From DATHXC01 sp035459965 (GTDB taxonomy: Bacteria; Pseudomonadota; Gammaproteobacteria; Burkholderiales; Methylophilaceae): a DNA stretch of 64,000 nt. The stretch covers positions 1-64,000 of the forward strand of contig DATHXC010000009.1 in NCBI GenBank assembly GCA_035459965.1, written 5' to 3'. This document shows positions 16,510 through 25,342 of this stretch, in pieces (within the stretch, counting starts at the first letter, position 1; each line of letters opens with the position of its first letter). Both the position numbers and the translations under genes were made by a program. The notes under the pieces are model-generated. The model had not been told where the DNA came from and did no database searches. It worked only from the letters and a program-made list of their open reading frames with translations.

Positions 16510-17456
16510 CGCCAGCCAGCCAAAATGCCTATGTAAAATCTGCGCCCTGGCTCAAGAAAAAGGAGCGCAGCAATATGCTCATGCTGCGCATGATGAGCTG
16601 GATTTCGCTGCGGCTGGGCCGCACCGCTGCACGTTCTGTATTGCACCTGATCGCACTTTATTTTGTATTATTTGCCCCTGATAGCCGTCGTGCCTCGCTG
16701 GCTTACCTGCCGCGAGCATTGGGAAGGCCTGCCAAATTTTTGGATATTTATCGGCACTTTTTCTGTTTCGCTTCTACTATCCATGACCGCATCTACCTGA
16801 TCAATCGCCGTTATGACCTGTTTGATATCGACATCCAGGGCAAGGAAGCCATCCACCCGCTCATCGCTCAAGGCAAGGGAGTATTGCTGATGGGTGCGCA
16901 TCTTGGCAGTTTCGAGGTGATGCGCGCCATCGGCCGACAATTGCCTGGTTTGCAGGTCGCCATGGTGATGCACGAAGACAATGCCCAAAAGATCAACACC
17001 ATGCTCGCCGCTATCAACCCAGAAGCTTCGATGGACGTAATCCCTCTGGGACGCATCGATTCCATGCTGCAAGTGCAGGAACGCCTAGATGAAGGCATGC
17101 TGGTGGGCATGCTGTCCGACCGCACATTGGGCAATGAACCCATGGCGCAGGTCAATCTACTGGGCGCCAATGCCGCCCTGCCGACAGGGCCGTTCCGCAT
17201 GGCCGCTTTGTTACGACGACCAGTAGTGTTTATGGTGGGCTTGTATATGGGCGGTAACCGCTACCAGGTGCATTTCGAGACGCTGGCCGACTTCTCCGAG
17301 ATTGCCAGAGGTCAGCGCGACCAGGCCGTGGATAGTGCCATTGCGCGCTACACCGAGCTACTTAACCATTACACGCGGCTGGCACCTTATAACTGGTTTA
17401 ATTTTTTCGATTACTGGCAATCGGTGCCCGTATCGTTGCATGAAAAAAGTGAGTAA
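16506..17456 (+). CDS. LpxL/HtrB-family acyltransferase
   Basis: The 316-residue inner-membrane protein matches the lipid A biosynthesis acyltransferase family. GVLLMGAHLGSFEVMRAIG carries the catalytic HxxxxE-type motif, and SDRTLGNEP and ALPTGPFRMAALLRRPVVF are conserved substrate-binding parts. In aryl-polyene loci such enzymes attach the polyene to a lipid or glycolipid carrier. A basic N-terminus (LKKKERSN) precedes a hydrophobic segment. It is translationally coupled to the dehydratase gene. Confidence 0.9.
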   Translation: MTPASQNAYVKSAPWLKKKERSNMLMLRMMSWISLRLGRTAARSVLHLIALYFVLFAPDSRRASLAYLPRALGRPAKFLDIYRHFFCFASTIHDRIYLINRRYDLFDIDIQGKEAIHPLIAQGKGVLLMGAHLGSFEVMRAIGRQLPGLQVAMVMHEDNAQKINTMLAAINPEASMDVIPLGRIDSMLQVQERLDEGMLVGMLSDRTLGNEPMAQVNLLGANAALPTGPFRMAALLRRPVVFMVGLYMGGNRYQVHFETLADFSEIARGQRDQAVDSAIARYTELLNHYTRLAPYNWFNFFDYWQSVPVSLHEKSE

Positions 17457-17460
17457 AGCC

Positions 17461-18087
17461 ATGATGAATCGCTTGACTACAAAATCTCATTTACGCTGGT
17501 TAATGCAGGTCTTGACATTAATGAGCTTGCTGATGACAGCAACAATCACCCATGCAGAAAACATCCCAGAGGCTGAAGGCTGGAATATAGAACAGCTAAT
17601 GCAATCCCTGTCAGCAAGGCCTTCCGGCCATGCCAGCTTTGTCGAGAAAAAATTCATCGCCATCCTTGATAAGCCAGTCGAGTCATCTGGTGAGCTGTTT
17701 TACACGGCCCCAGACCGGCTGGAAAAACGTACATTAAAACCAAAAGCGGAAAGCATGGTGTTGAATAAGAACACCCTGACAGTAGAACAACGCGGTAAAA
17801 AATATGTGCTGGCGCTACAGAACTACCCTGAGGTCGCGGCCTTTATAGATAGTATCAGGGCTACGCTGGCTGGCGACCGTAAGGCACTGGAACGCACTTA
17901 TAAGCTGAATCTGGAAGGCGACGAACAAGGCTGGAACCTGGCCTTGCTGCCGATAGAAGATAAAATGAAAAAGGTGGTCGCGAGCATCCGGATTGCGGGT
18001 TCAGGCAATGCGCTACGCACCATCGAAATAAAACAGGCGGATGGCGACAGTTCATTGATGTCGATCACGCCATTGCCTACCCCATGA
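17461..18087 (+). CDS. LolA-like periplasmic carrier of the aryl-polyene cluster
   Basis: From the ATG at 17461 the protein has 208 residues, with a signal peptide (about 1-34, ending THAEN). The mature part shows the LolA-like pattern: FVEKKFIAILDKPVESSGEL, then YTAPDRLEKRTLKPK. LolA-type proteins shield lipids while they cross the periplasm; in ape clusters this one is thought to move the lipid-linked pigment to the outer membrane. It stands directly before the MMPL exporter, its usual partner. A much longer in-frame reading from 17302 runs inside the acyltransferase gene and is rejected. Confidence 0.88.
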   Translation: MMNRLTTKSHLRWLMQVLTLMSLLMTATITHAENIPEAEGWNIEQLMQSLSARPSGHASFVEKKFIAILDKPVESSGELFYTAPDRLEKRTLKPKAESMVLNKNTLTVEQRGKKYVLALQNYPEVAAFIDSIRATLAGDRKALERTYKLNLEGDEQGWNLALLPIEDKMKKVVASIRIAGSGNALRTIEIKQADGDSSLMSITPLPTP

Positions 18088-18119
18088 TGCCGCCAAACTT
18101 CAAGCTGACAAAATCTTGA
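18084..18119 (+). other. 11-codon mini-ORF linking the LolA-like and MMPL genes
   Basis: An ATG overlaps the LolA-like stop codon (ATGA), and the frame ends in a TGA that overlaps the TTG start of the MMPL gene. The encoded peptide is MMPPNFKLTKS. It could simply couple translation across the gap. The same arrangement recurs at 21985-22089 in this operon. Confidence 0.35.
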
Positions 18120-20518
18120 ATTTCCCCGCATTAAAACGTCATGGCTACCGCGCCATCATCCTCTGGCTGGTGATGGTACTTGTCAGCCTGGCCATCATCA
18201 GCCGCAGCCATTTCACCGCCGACCTGTCTGCTTTCCTGCCACGCACGCCTACACCCGAACAACAGTTGCTGATGGATCAGCTCAAGGACGGCCTCGCATC
18301 TCGATTGATACTGGTAGGCATTGAGGGTGCCGATGCAAAGACGCGTGCAGAACTATCAAAGAAAATAGCGCAGGCCTTACGCAGTGATTCGGCCTTTGTC
18401 ACCGCCAATAATGGTGAACTGCTGACGACCGAACTTGACCGTAATTATCTGTTCAATCACCGTTACCTGCTCAGCCCTGCCGTCACGCCGGAACGCTTCA
18501 GCACGGAGGGGCTGCATACCGTCATTAGCGACAATATCGACCAGCTGGCGTCACCCGCAGGCTTGCTGCTGAAATCTTTACTGCCGCACGACCCCACAGG
18601 CGAAATGCTACAATTGCTGGATCAAATGAACAGCGGCAATCGGCCACAGTTGCAGGATGGTGCCTGGGCATCACGTGATGGCAACACGGCTTTGCTGTTG
18701 TTACAGACGAGCGCACTAGGCTCAGACACTGATGCGCAAAAGCAGGCCATGCAAAAGATAAAAGGCACATTCGATTACCACACCCAGTACATGCTGACCA
18801 AGCCCGCACCCAAACTACTCATGACCGGGCCTGGCGTATTTTCCGTGGTAGCGCGTGACACCATCAAAATGCAGGTGCGGCTGATATTCGTCATCAGTAC
18901 TGTGCTTATCGCCGTATTGCTGCTTGCAGTTTATCGCTCCGTCAGCGCGTTACTGCTGGGCTTCCTGCCAGTAGCCACTGGCATACTGGCAGGCATCGCT
19001 TCCGTGAGCCTGGGCTTTGGTGTAGTCCATGGCATCACGCTGGGCTTTGGCACTGCGCTGATAGGCGAGGCGGTGGATTACTCCATCTACCTGTTCATGC
19101 AATCCGATCACGGTCGTAATGGTAACCAGGAACACAATCGCAAAACCTGGATAATCAATGTGTGGCCCACCGTCAGGCTGGGCGTGCTGACTTCGGTATT
19201 TGGTTTTGCTGCGCTGCTGCTATCCGGCTTCCCCGGATTGGCCCAGCTCGGGTTGTACTCGATAGCCGGGCTGATCGCAGCTGCCACCATGACACGCTAT
19301 GTTTTACCGCACCTGTTACCTGCGGATTTCCAGATACGTGACGTGACCAATGCCGGGCTAAGGCTATCCCGCTATGCCCGCCTGGCGCCACGTTTGCGCT
19401 GGCCAGCAGCCGCCCTGCTATTGGCTTCCAGCCTGGTGGTGTACCAGCATCACACCAATTTATGGAATACGGAACTCGCCGCACTCAGCCCGGTATCCGC
19501 TGCCGACCAAGCACTGGATGCAAGACTGCGTGCGGGCATGGGCGCACCCGATGTACGTTACGTGGTAGTGGTATCCGGCGACAGCCAGGAAGCCGTATTG
19601 CGCGCGACAGAAAAAGTATCTACGGCATTGCAACCTCTGGTCGAGCAAGGCGCACTCGCCGCATTCGATAGTGCAAGTCATTACTTGCCTAGCCAAGCTA
19701 CCCAAAAGGCTCGCCAAGCCAGCCTGCCAGAGCCAGCCGAATTAAAACCCAGCCTGGAAAAAGCCATCAAGGATCTGCCGATACGCCCGCAGATATTCGC
19801 GCCATTCCTGGTGGATATAGAAGCAGCGCGTACCCAGCCATTGCTGCAACGCAGCGATCTGGACAACACCTCGATGGCGATGGCAGTGGACGCCATGCTG
19901 CTACAGCAAGATAAACGCTGGACGGGGTTAATCCCGCTCACTGCGCCGCCTAGCGGGAATATTGACGCAGGCCATGTGCGTGCAGTTCTAGACCAGGCCA
20001 AGGTACCGAGCGCCTTGTTTGTGGACATGAAAACCGAATCCGACCACCTGTACTCCTCATACATGAACCAGGCCATCATGCTGTCACTGGCTGGCCTGCT
20101 AGCCATTGTCGTATTGCTGCTTTTTGTATTGCGCTCGCCAAGGCGTGTGCTGGCTGTCATCGCCCCGCTTGCCGCGGCAGTGCTGACTGTGACCGCCGGG
20201 CTGGCCCTGCTTGGCCAGCAGCTCATCATATTGCACCTGATAGGCCTGCTGCTGATCGTGGCTATCGGCTCCAACTACGCGCTGTTCTTCAACCAGCCAC
20301 AGAATAAAACAGGGGATGCGCAAGCAATCTCGCCACGTACTTATGCCTCGCTACTGTTTGCCAACGTGGCCACGGTGCTGGGTTTTGGTCTGCTGGCGTT
20401 CTCCACAGTGCCGGTGTTACAGGCCATGGGGGTTACCGTGGCACCGGGCGTGATACTCGCGCTGATTTTCTCCGCAGTCTTTGCGCCTACTGCGCCTGGC
20501 GATGAAAGCCACGCCTGA
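18116..20518 (+). CDS. MMPL/RND-type exporter of the aryl-polyene cluster
   Basis: The 800-residue membrane protein has the MMPL layout: one N-terminal helix, a large periplasmic domain (about 35-245), five to six helices (about 250-410), then a second periplasmic domain and a second helix bundle. It is the standard aryl-polyene exporter (ApeM type) and would hand its cargo to the LolA-like protein. The start is TTG at 18116, overlapping the stop of an 11-codon mini-ORF; no ATG is available that keeps the first helix (AIILWLVMVLVSLAII). Its stop overlaps the ATG of the hydrolase gene. Confidence 0.9.
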   Translation: MNFPALKRHGYRAIILWLVMVLVSLAIISRSHFTADLSAFLPRTPTPEQQLLMDQLKDGLASRLILVGIEGADAKTRAELSKKIAQALRSDSAFVTANNGELLTTELDRNYLFNHRYLLSPAVTPERFSTEGLHTVISDNIDQLASPAGLLLKSLLPHDPTGEMLQLLDQMNSGNRPQLQDGAWASRDGNTALLLLQTSALGSDTDAQKQAMQKIKGTFDYHTQYMLTKPAPKLLMTGPGVFSVVARDTIKMQVRLIFVISTVLIAVLLLAVYRSVSALLLGFLPVATGILAGIASVSLGFGVVHGITLGFGTALIGEAVDYSIYLFMQSDHGRNGNQEHNRKTWIINVWPTVRLGVLTSVFGFAALLLSGFPGLAQLGLYSIAGLIAAATMTRYVLPHLLPADFQIRDVTNAGLRLSRYARLAPRLRWPAAALLLASSLVVYQHHTNLWNTELAALSPVSAADQALDARLRAGMGAPDVRYVVVVSGDSQEAVLRATEKVSTALQPLVEQGALAAFDSASHYLPSQATQKARQASLPEPAELKPSLEKAIKDLPIRPQIFAPFLVDIEAARTQPLLQRSDLDNTSMAMAVDAMLLQQDKRWTGLIPLTAPPSGNIDAGHVRAVLDQAKVPSALFVDMKTESDHLYSSYMNQAIMLSLAGLLAIVVLLLFVLRSPRRVLAVIAPLAAAVLTVTAGLALLGQQLIILHLIGLLLIVAIGSNYALFFNQPQNKTGDAQAISPRTYASLLFANVATVLGFGLLAFSTVPVLQAMGVTVAPGVILALIFSAVFAPTAPGDESHA

Positions 20519-21171
20519 TGCGCTACATTACCGATCTCGCACAGTCAGGGAAAACCGCCGATACGCTGGTGATATTGCTGCCGGGCGCTTACCAGCAACC
20601 CGAAGATTTCATTAATGCAGGGTTTGTAAACGCAGTTCGCGAACGCGATCTGGCTGTGGATTTGAGGTTGGCAGAACTCTCGTTCAGCCATATCGCCGAT
20701 CAAAGCGCCCTGCCGGAAATCCATGCCAGCCTGGTGCAACCGGCAATCACTGCGGGTTACCGGAACATCTGGCTGGCTGGTATCTCGATAGGCGGCTATA
20801 TAGCGATGGCCTATGCCAGACGCTACCCGGGGTTGACCGGCTTATTGCTGCTTGCGCCTTATCCCGGCAACCGCATTACTACAGGTGAAATCGCCTTTGC
20901 TGGCGGTATCCAGGCCTGGACGCCCGATGCCATCAAGGACGACGACACCGAACGCAGCAATTGGCACTGGCTGAAAACCCATGGCTCTGATATTGAAGTG
21001 CATCTGGGTTATGGCGTAGATGACCGCTTTGCCGAGGGCATTGCGATGATGGAAGCAGCTCTGCCTCCAGGCCGGGTGGACAAAATCTCAGGCGAACACG
21101 TATGGCCGGTATGGCTGCAGCTATGGCAGAACTTCCTGGATAGGCGATTGATGGCGGTGCACCATGACTGA
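20518..21171 (+). CDS. Alpha/beta-fold hydrolase in the pigment operon
   Basis: The 217-residue protein has an alpha/beta-hydrolase core. VILLPGAYQQPEDF holds the oxyanion-hole strand, WLAGISIGGYIAMAYARRYP contains the nucleophile elbow G-x-S-x-G, and SGEHVWPVW provides the C-terminal His. It is cytoplasmic, as no signal peptide is present. It could be a thioesterase or esterase that releases or edits the polyene, taking the place of the ApeK-type thioesterase. It overlaps the deacetylase by eight bases. The substrate is inferred only from context. Confidence 0.82.
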   Translation: MRYITDLAQSGKTADTLVILLPGAYQQPEDFINAGFVNAVRERDLAVDLRLAELSFSHIADQSALPEIHASLVQPAITAGYRNIWLAGISIGGYIAMAYARRYPGLTGLLLLAPYPGNRITTGEIAFAGGIQAWTPDAIKDDDTERSNWHWLKTHGSDIEVHLGYGVDDRFAEGIAMMEAALPPGRVDKISGEHVWPVWLQLWQNFLDRRLMAVHHD

Positions 21172-21988
21172 GTTTACGCATGAGTTTATCCAGGCGCGCT
21201 GGCGCCCTACCTTATTCATTCAACTCTCTATCATGCTGCATGTGTTGGCCCTGATCGGCATCATGCTCAAACCCGACTTATGGCCATGGGCACTGGCTGC
21301 CTTGATTGCCAACCATCTGGTGATCTCCTTCGTCGGGCTTTGGCCACGCAGCAATTGGCTGGGGCCGAACTGGTCTCGATTACCAACCGCAGCAGCCGAG
21401 CGCAACGAAATCGCACTGACGATTGACGATGGGCCGGATCCGGTAGTAACGCCGCAAGTGCTGGAGATACTCGACCGTTTTGATGCCAAAGCCACCTTCT
21501 TTTGTATAGGCCACAAAGCCGCACAATATCCGGAGTTATGCCGCGAAATCATCCGGCGCGGGCATGCCATAGAAAACCACAGCCAGCAGCACCGCCACAA
21601 TTTTTCATTGCTGGGTTTGGGTGGTTTTCGGCGCGAGATTGAAGCGGCGCAAACCACGCTATTGAGCATCACCGGCATACGCCCCAGCTTTTTCCGCGCA
21701 CCTGCCGGGCTACGCAACCCATTCCTCCAACCTGTACTGAGCCGACTGGGCTTACAACTTGCCAGTTGGTCTGTGCGTGGTTTTGATACTCAGGAAAGAA
21801 ATGCGGACAAAGTAAAGAACCGACTGCTATCTGGATTACAGCCCGGCGCCATTGTACTGATGCACGATAGCAATGCCGCACGTACTACCGACAATACCCC
21901 CGTCATTCTCGAGGTATTGCCCGCCTTGCTGGAAGCAGCCAGCAAGGCCAAGCTGCGCCTGGTCACCCTACGGGAAGCTGCCTTATGA
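21164..21988 (+). CDS. Membrane-anchored polysaccharide deacetylase (NodB domain)
   Basis: The 274-residue protein has two transmembrane helices (about 20-60) followed by a NodB domain. TIDDGPDP is motif 1 (metal-binding Asp), HAIENHSQQHRH motif 2 (metal-binding His pair), FFRAPAGLRNP motif 3 and LMHDS motif 5. Such enzymes remove N-acetyl groups from amino sugars, with the active site probably on the membrane surface. It is unusual in an aryl-polyene locus; together with the GT2 glycosyltransferase at 28136 it suggests an amino-sugar part on the final glycolipid. Confidence 0.87.
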   Translation: MTEFTHEFIQARWRPTLFIQLSIMLHVLALIGIMLKPDLWPWALAALIANHLVISFVGLWPRSNWLGPNWSRLPTAAAERNEIALTIDDGPDPVVTPQVLEILDRFDAKATFFCIGHKAAQYPELCREIIRRGHAIENHSQQHRHNFSLLGLGGFRREIEAAQTTLLSITGIRPSFFRAPAGLRNPFLQPVLSRLGLQLASWSVRGFDTQERNADKVKNRLLSGLQPGAIVLMHDSNAARTTDNTPVILEVLPALLEAASKAKLRLVTLREAAL

Positions 21989-22089
21989 ATGCCCTCAGCA
22001 ATTCAGGGGCGCCACAGCTATACTTGGCCCTATACTTGGTCATAGCGATATCAGTCAGCACATACAACAAGTCTGGAACATTTACTTGA
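21985..22089 (+). CDS. Possible 34-residue hydrophobic peptide between deacetylase and ketosynthase
   Basis: An ATG overlapping the deacetylase stop (ATGA) opens a 34-codon frame, MNALSNSGAPQLYLALYLVI then AISVSTYNKSGTFT, that could form one membrane helix. Its TGA overlaps the TTG start of the ketosynthase. It may be a genuine micro-protein or only a translational-coupling leader. A tandem TATACTTGG-CCC-TATACTTGG duplication lies inside it. Ribosome binding is not evident beyond coupling. Confidence 0.35.
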   Translation: MNALSNSGAPQLYLALYLVIAISVSTYNKSGTFT

Positions 22090-23297
22090 AACCACTCTTA
22101 ATCTCGTATTTCACGGCTACCAGTTGCATCGGTCGCGGCCTGCAACAGACGCTGACTGCGCTACGCGAGCAACGGCAAGCACTCAAACCCTGTGATTTTG
22201 AAACGGTAGACCTGCCCACCTTTATCGGCGAGGTTGAGGGTCTGGATGAGGTAAAGCTGCCGACGGAAATGGCCGATTACAATTGCCGCAATAACCGTCT
22301 GGCGCAGCTGGGGCTGGATCAGGACGGCTTTGCCGAAGCTGTCGATAAAGCCGCCGCTCAATATGGGAGTGACCGTATCGGCGTGTTTATTGGCACCAGC
22401 ACCTCGGGCATCCTGGAAACCGAACTCGCATTCCGTAATCGCGACCAGGTGACCGGTGAATTGCCCGCAGATTTTATCTACAGCAAGACACAGAACACCT
22501 ACTCGGTCGCTGATTTCACGCGACGATATCTCGGGCTGAGCGGGCCATCCGTGGTCGTATCATCAGCATGCTCATCTAGCGCCAAGGTATTCAGCGTGGC
22601 ACGGCGCATGATAGAAGCAGGCTTGATAGATGCCGCCGTGGTCGGCGGGGTTGATACGCTGTGCCTGACCACACTATATGGCTTCAATTCGCTGGGCCTG
22701 CTTTCTAGCCAGGCTTGCCGTCCTTGCGATACCGGCCGTGATGGCATCTCGATTGGCGAGGCAGCCGCTTTCGCCTTACTGCAGCGCCCATCGGTCAGCA
22801 CAAGCGAGCAGGACGTTTTATTGCTGGGCATAGGCGAATCTAGCGATGCCTATCACATGTCATCCCCCCACCCGGAAGGCCTGGGCGCACGCATGGCCAT
22901 GCAACAGGCATTAAGTACCGCGAATTTGCAAGCAACCGATATCGACTACATCAACCTGCACGGCACCGCAACACCAAGCAATGACGCCGCTGAGGCCAAG
23001 GCCGTGCACGCCGTGTTCGGCCACGATACGCCATGCAGTTCCAGCAAAGGCGCTACCGGGCATACTCTGGGTGCCGCCGGGGCCATTGAAGCGGTGATTT
23101 GCGCGCTGGCGCTGCAACATGGCTTTATCCCCGGCGGGCTGAACACAGACAATGTGGATGCCACCCTGAACCTGAACTATCAACTTGAGAATCGGGAGCA
23201 GGCACTGGCCTATGTAATGAGCAATTCCTTTGGCTTTGGCGGCACCAATTGCAGCCTGATTTTCGGCTTGGCTACTGGTGAGAGGTCAGGTCAATGA
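22086..23297 (+). CDS. Beta-ketoacyl-ACP synthase (elongating ketosynthase)
   Basis: Starting at TTG 22086 the protein has 403 residues and opens MKPLLISYFTATSCIGRG, like related ketosynthases. The catalytic Cys is in VVSSACSSSAK (about residue 162), with His in NLHGTATPSND and GATGHTLGAAG, so it is a complete FabF-type enzyme. It would elongate the aryl starter with malonyl-ACP. The open frame extends upstream to 21873 but overlaps the deacetylase there. The gene overlaps the chain-length factor gene by four bases, as in type II polyketide systems. Confidence 0.9.
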   Translation: MKPLLISYFTATSCIGRGLQQTLTALREQRQALKPCDFETVDLPTFIGEVEGLDEVKLPTEMADYNCRNNRLAQLGLDQDGFAEAVDKAAAQYGSDRIGVFIGTSTSGILETELAFRNRDQVTGELPADFIYSKTQNTYSVADFTRRYLGLSGPSVVVSSACSSSAKVFSVARRMIEAGLIDAAVVGGVDTLCLTTLYGFNSLGLLSSQACRPCDTGRDGISIGEAAAFALLQRPSVSTSEQDVLLLGIGESSDAYHMSSPHPEGLGARMAMQQALSTANLQATDIDYINLHGTATPSNDAAEAKAVHAVFGHDTPCSSSKGATGHTLGAAGAIEAVICALALQHGFIPGGLNTDNVDATLNLNYQLENREQALAYVMSNSFGFGGTNCSLIFGLATGERSGQ

Positions 23298-24094
23298 CAA
23301 CGCAACTGACCGCTTACATTGAAGGCATCGGCCTCCTAGGCCCGGGCCTTAGCGACTGGTCTGGCGGTAGTGCAGTACTAGCAGGCCAACAGCCTTACCA
23401 GCCAGCAAAAACCATTATCCCAGCCCCTGAGTTGCTCCCGGCAGCAGAACGCCGCCGCGCCAGCGACATCGTCAAATTGACACTCGCCACTTCGCTGGAA
23501 GCCATCGCTGCAGCGCGACTTGAAGCAGCGAGCTTGCCCAGCGTGTTCTCGTTTTCCAATGGCGACGGTGTCAATTGCCATACCATCTGCGAAATGCTGG
23601 CATCGGATGACCGCCAGATTTCGCCCACGCGCTTCCACAACTCGGTGCATAACGCCGCCGCAGGCTATTGGAGCATCGCGACAGGTGCCATGGCGACTTC
23701 ATCGGTGCTCTGCGCTTTCGATGCAAGCTTTGGCGCGGGCTTGCTGGATGCGCTGACCCAGGTAGTTGTTGATGGAACCCGCTGTGTGTTGATGACGAGC
23801 GACACGCCTTACCCTTTTCCCATGTTTAACAAGCGGCCAATACCAGATAACTTTGGCATTGCGCTGGTACTGGCGCCACAACAAAGCGCACAGGCAATTG
23901 CCAGAATTATAGTCAGCATCACCGATGAGCCCGCCAGCCAATTGCAGGATGCAGCGCTGGAGCATTTGCGCATCGCGATTCCCGCTGCACGTGGCCTGCC
24001 TTTATTGCAGGCAATAGCTCTGAAGGAAAATTGCAGTGTGGTGCTGGATTACCTGGATAGCACTCGCCTGGCCATAGAGGTAAGCCCATGCTAA
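23294..24094 (+). CDS. Ketosynthase-like chain-length factor
   Basis: The 266-residue protein is a shortened ketosynthase-like subunit (PF13723 type). FHNSVHNAAAGYWSIATG matches the thiolase-fold dimer segment, and a Cys in SSVLCAFDASFG lies near the usual active-site strand, but the two catalytic His motifs are missing. It is therefore probably a non-catalytic partner that sets chain length with the ketosynthase upstream. It overlaps its neighbours on both sides (ATGA junctions). Confidence 0.85.
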   Translation: MTTQLTAYIEGIGLLGPGLSDWSGGSAVLAGQQPYQPAKTIIPAPELLPAAERRRASDIVKLTLATSLEAIAAARLEAASLPSVFSFSNGDGVNCHTICEMLASDDRQISPTRFHNSVHNAAAGYWSIATGAMATSSVLCAFDASFGAGLLDALTQVVVDGTRCVLMTSDTPYPFPMFNKRPIPDNFGIALVLAPQQSAQAIARIIVSITDEPASQLQDAALEHLRIAIPAARGLPLLQAIALKENCSVVLDYLDSTRLAIEVSPC

Positions 24095-24561
24095 ATCCAG
24101 TATTGAATCATGCCTGGATCGCAAGCCATATCCCGCATCAAGGCAGCATGTGCCTGCTGGACCATGTGAACACGTGGGACAAGGAAAGCATTACCTGTCA
24201 CGCCAATAGCCATCGCGCTGCCGACAACCCCTTGCGCGCCCACGGCCAGCTGGGTATTGCCTGCGGCATCGAATACGCCGCGCAGGCCATGGCGGTGCAT
24301 GGCGCCTTGCTGGCACCTGCAGATAGCGAACGGCCGCGCGTAGGCTACCTGGTCAGCGTACGTGGCATGAGCATGCATGTATCGCGGCTGGATGATATTG
24401 CCGCAGATTTAATGATTACCGCCAGCTGCATCATGGCCAGCGAGAGCAATATGCTGTATGAATTCAGTGTAAAGGCAGAGGGCCAAATCTTGCTGGAAGG
24501 CCGCGCTGCCGTGGTGCTCAATGCAGATGCACTGGCAATCAACCTGGGAGGTCACTCATGA
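24088..24561 (+). CDS. Second 3-hydroxyacyl-ACP dehydratase (ApeP-like)
   Basis: The 157-residue hotdog protein has IPHQGSMCLLDHVNTWD at the N-terminus and HGQLGIACGIEYAAQAMAVHG in the centre, the pattern of ApeP dehydratases in aryl-polyene loci. With the small dehydratase at 16201 it may form a heterodimer, as ApeI/ApeP do. It overlaps the chain-length factor by seven bases and the ketoreductase by four. Confidence 0.88.
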   Translation: MLNPVLNHAWIASHIPHQGSMCLLDHVNTWDKESITCHANSHRAADNPLRAHGQLGIACGIEYAAQAMAVHGALLAPADSERPRVGYLVSVRGMSMHVSRLDDIAADLMITASCIMASESNMLYEFSVKAEGQILLEGRAAVVLNADALAINLGGHS

Positions 24562-25277
24562 AAAGAGCTTTAGTCACGGGCGGCAGTGGTGGCATAGGCG
24601 CAGCCATCAGCCGCCGTCTCGCGGCCGATGGCTGCCATGTGTATATCCACGCCAATCATGGCATTGCCGCGGCACAACAACTGGCAGCAGAGATCTGTGC
24701 CGCAGGCGGCAGTGCGGAAGCCTTGCAGTTTGATGTCACCGATAGTGCCATGGTAAGCGCCACGCTGGCGCCGCTGGTAGAAGATGAACCGATCCAGATC
24801 GTCGTCAATAATGCCGGTATCCACGATGATGCCGTGTTCCCCGGCATGCGCCCCGAGCAATGGCATCGCGTCATTGATGTCTCAGTGAATGGCTTCTTCA
24901 ACGTCACCCAGCCGCTGATGATGCCCATGATACGCAGCCGCTGGGGCCGCATCATCAACGTATCCTCCATCGCCGGAATCACTGGTAACCGTGGCCAGAC
25001 CAACTACTCTGCCGCCAAGGGCGCACTGAATGCCGCCACCAAATCACTATCGCAAGAAGTCGCCAGCAGGGGCATCACGGTCAATGCCGTAGCGCCGGGG
25101 ATTATTGAAACCGCCATGAGTGAATCGACGTTTGATGCGCAGGCCATCGCCAACATGGTGCCCATGAAACGGGCAGGCACACCGACTGAAGTGGCAGATC
25201 TGATTGGCTTCCTGGCCTCAGCCCAAGCCAGTTATATTACCGGACAGATTATCTCCATCAACGGCGGGATGATTTAA
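24558..25277 (+). CDS. 3-oxoacyl-ACP reductase (FabG-like)
   Basis: The 239-residue short-chain dehydrogenase carries the NADPH motif TGGSGGIG at residues 8-15, NNAGIHDD, the catalytic Ser (SSIAGITG), and YSAAK with Tyr and Lys. It would reduce the 3-keto group after each elongation. It is the last gene of the operon that begins at 13834. No clear terminator follows within the 65 bases before the convergent gene. Confidence 0.93.
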   Translation: MKRALVTGGSGGIGAAISRRLAADGCHVYIHANHGIAAAQQLAAEICAAGGSAEALQFDVTDSAMVSATLAPLVEDEPIQIVVNNAGIHDDAVFPGMRPEQWHRVIDVSVNGFFNVTQPLMMPMIRSRWGRIINVSSIAGITGNRGQTNYSAAKGALNAATKSLSQEVASRGITVNAVAPGIIETAMSESTFDAQAIANMVPMKRAGTPTEVADLIGFLASAQASYITGQIISINGGMI

Positions 25278-25342
25278 CCCTAATAACTTCGCGCATCTTG
25301 AATGACGGCTAACAACAGCAGTTTTAACTAGTGAAGAAAATT

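Noticed and set aside
17302..17460. Longer start for the LolA-like gene
   Set aside because: It runs through the acyltransferase coding region and would place residues before a normal signal peptide.
21873..22085. N-terminal extension of the ketosynthase frame
   Set aside because: It overlaps the end of the deacetylase in another frame, has no family similarity, and the ketosynthase fold begins at about 22086.
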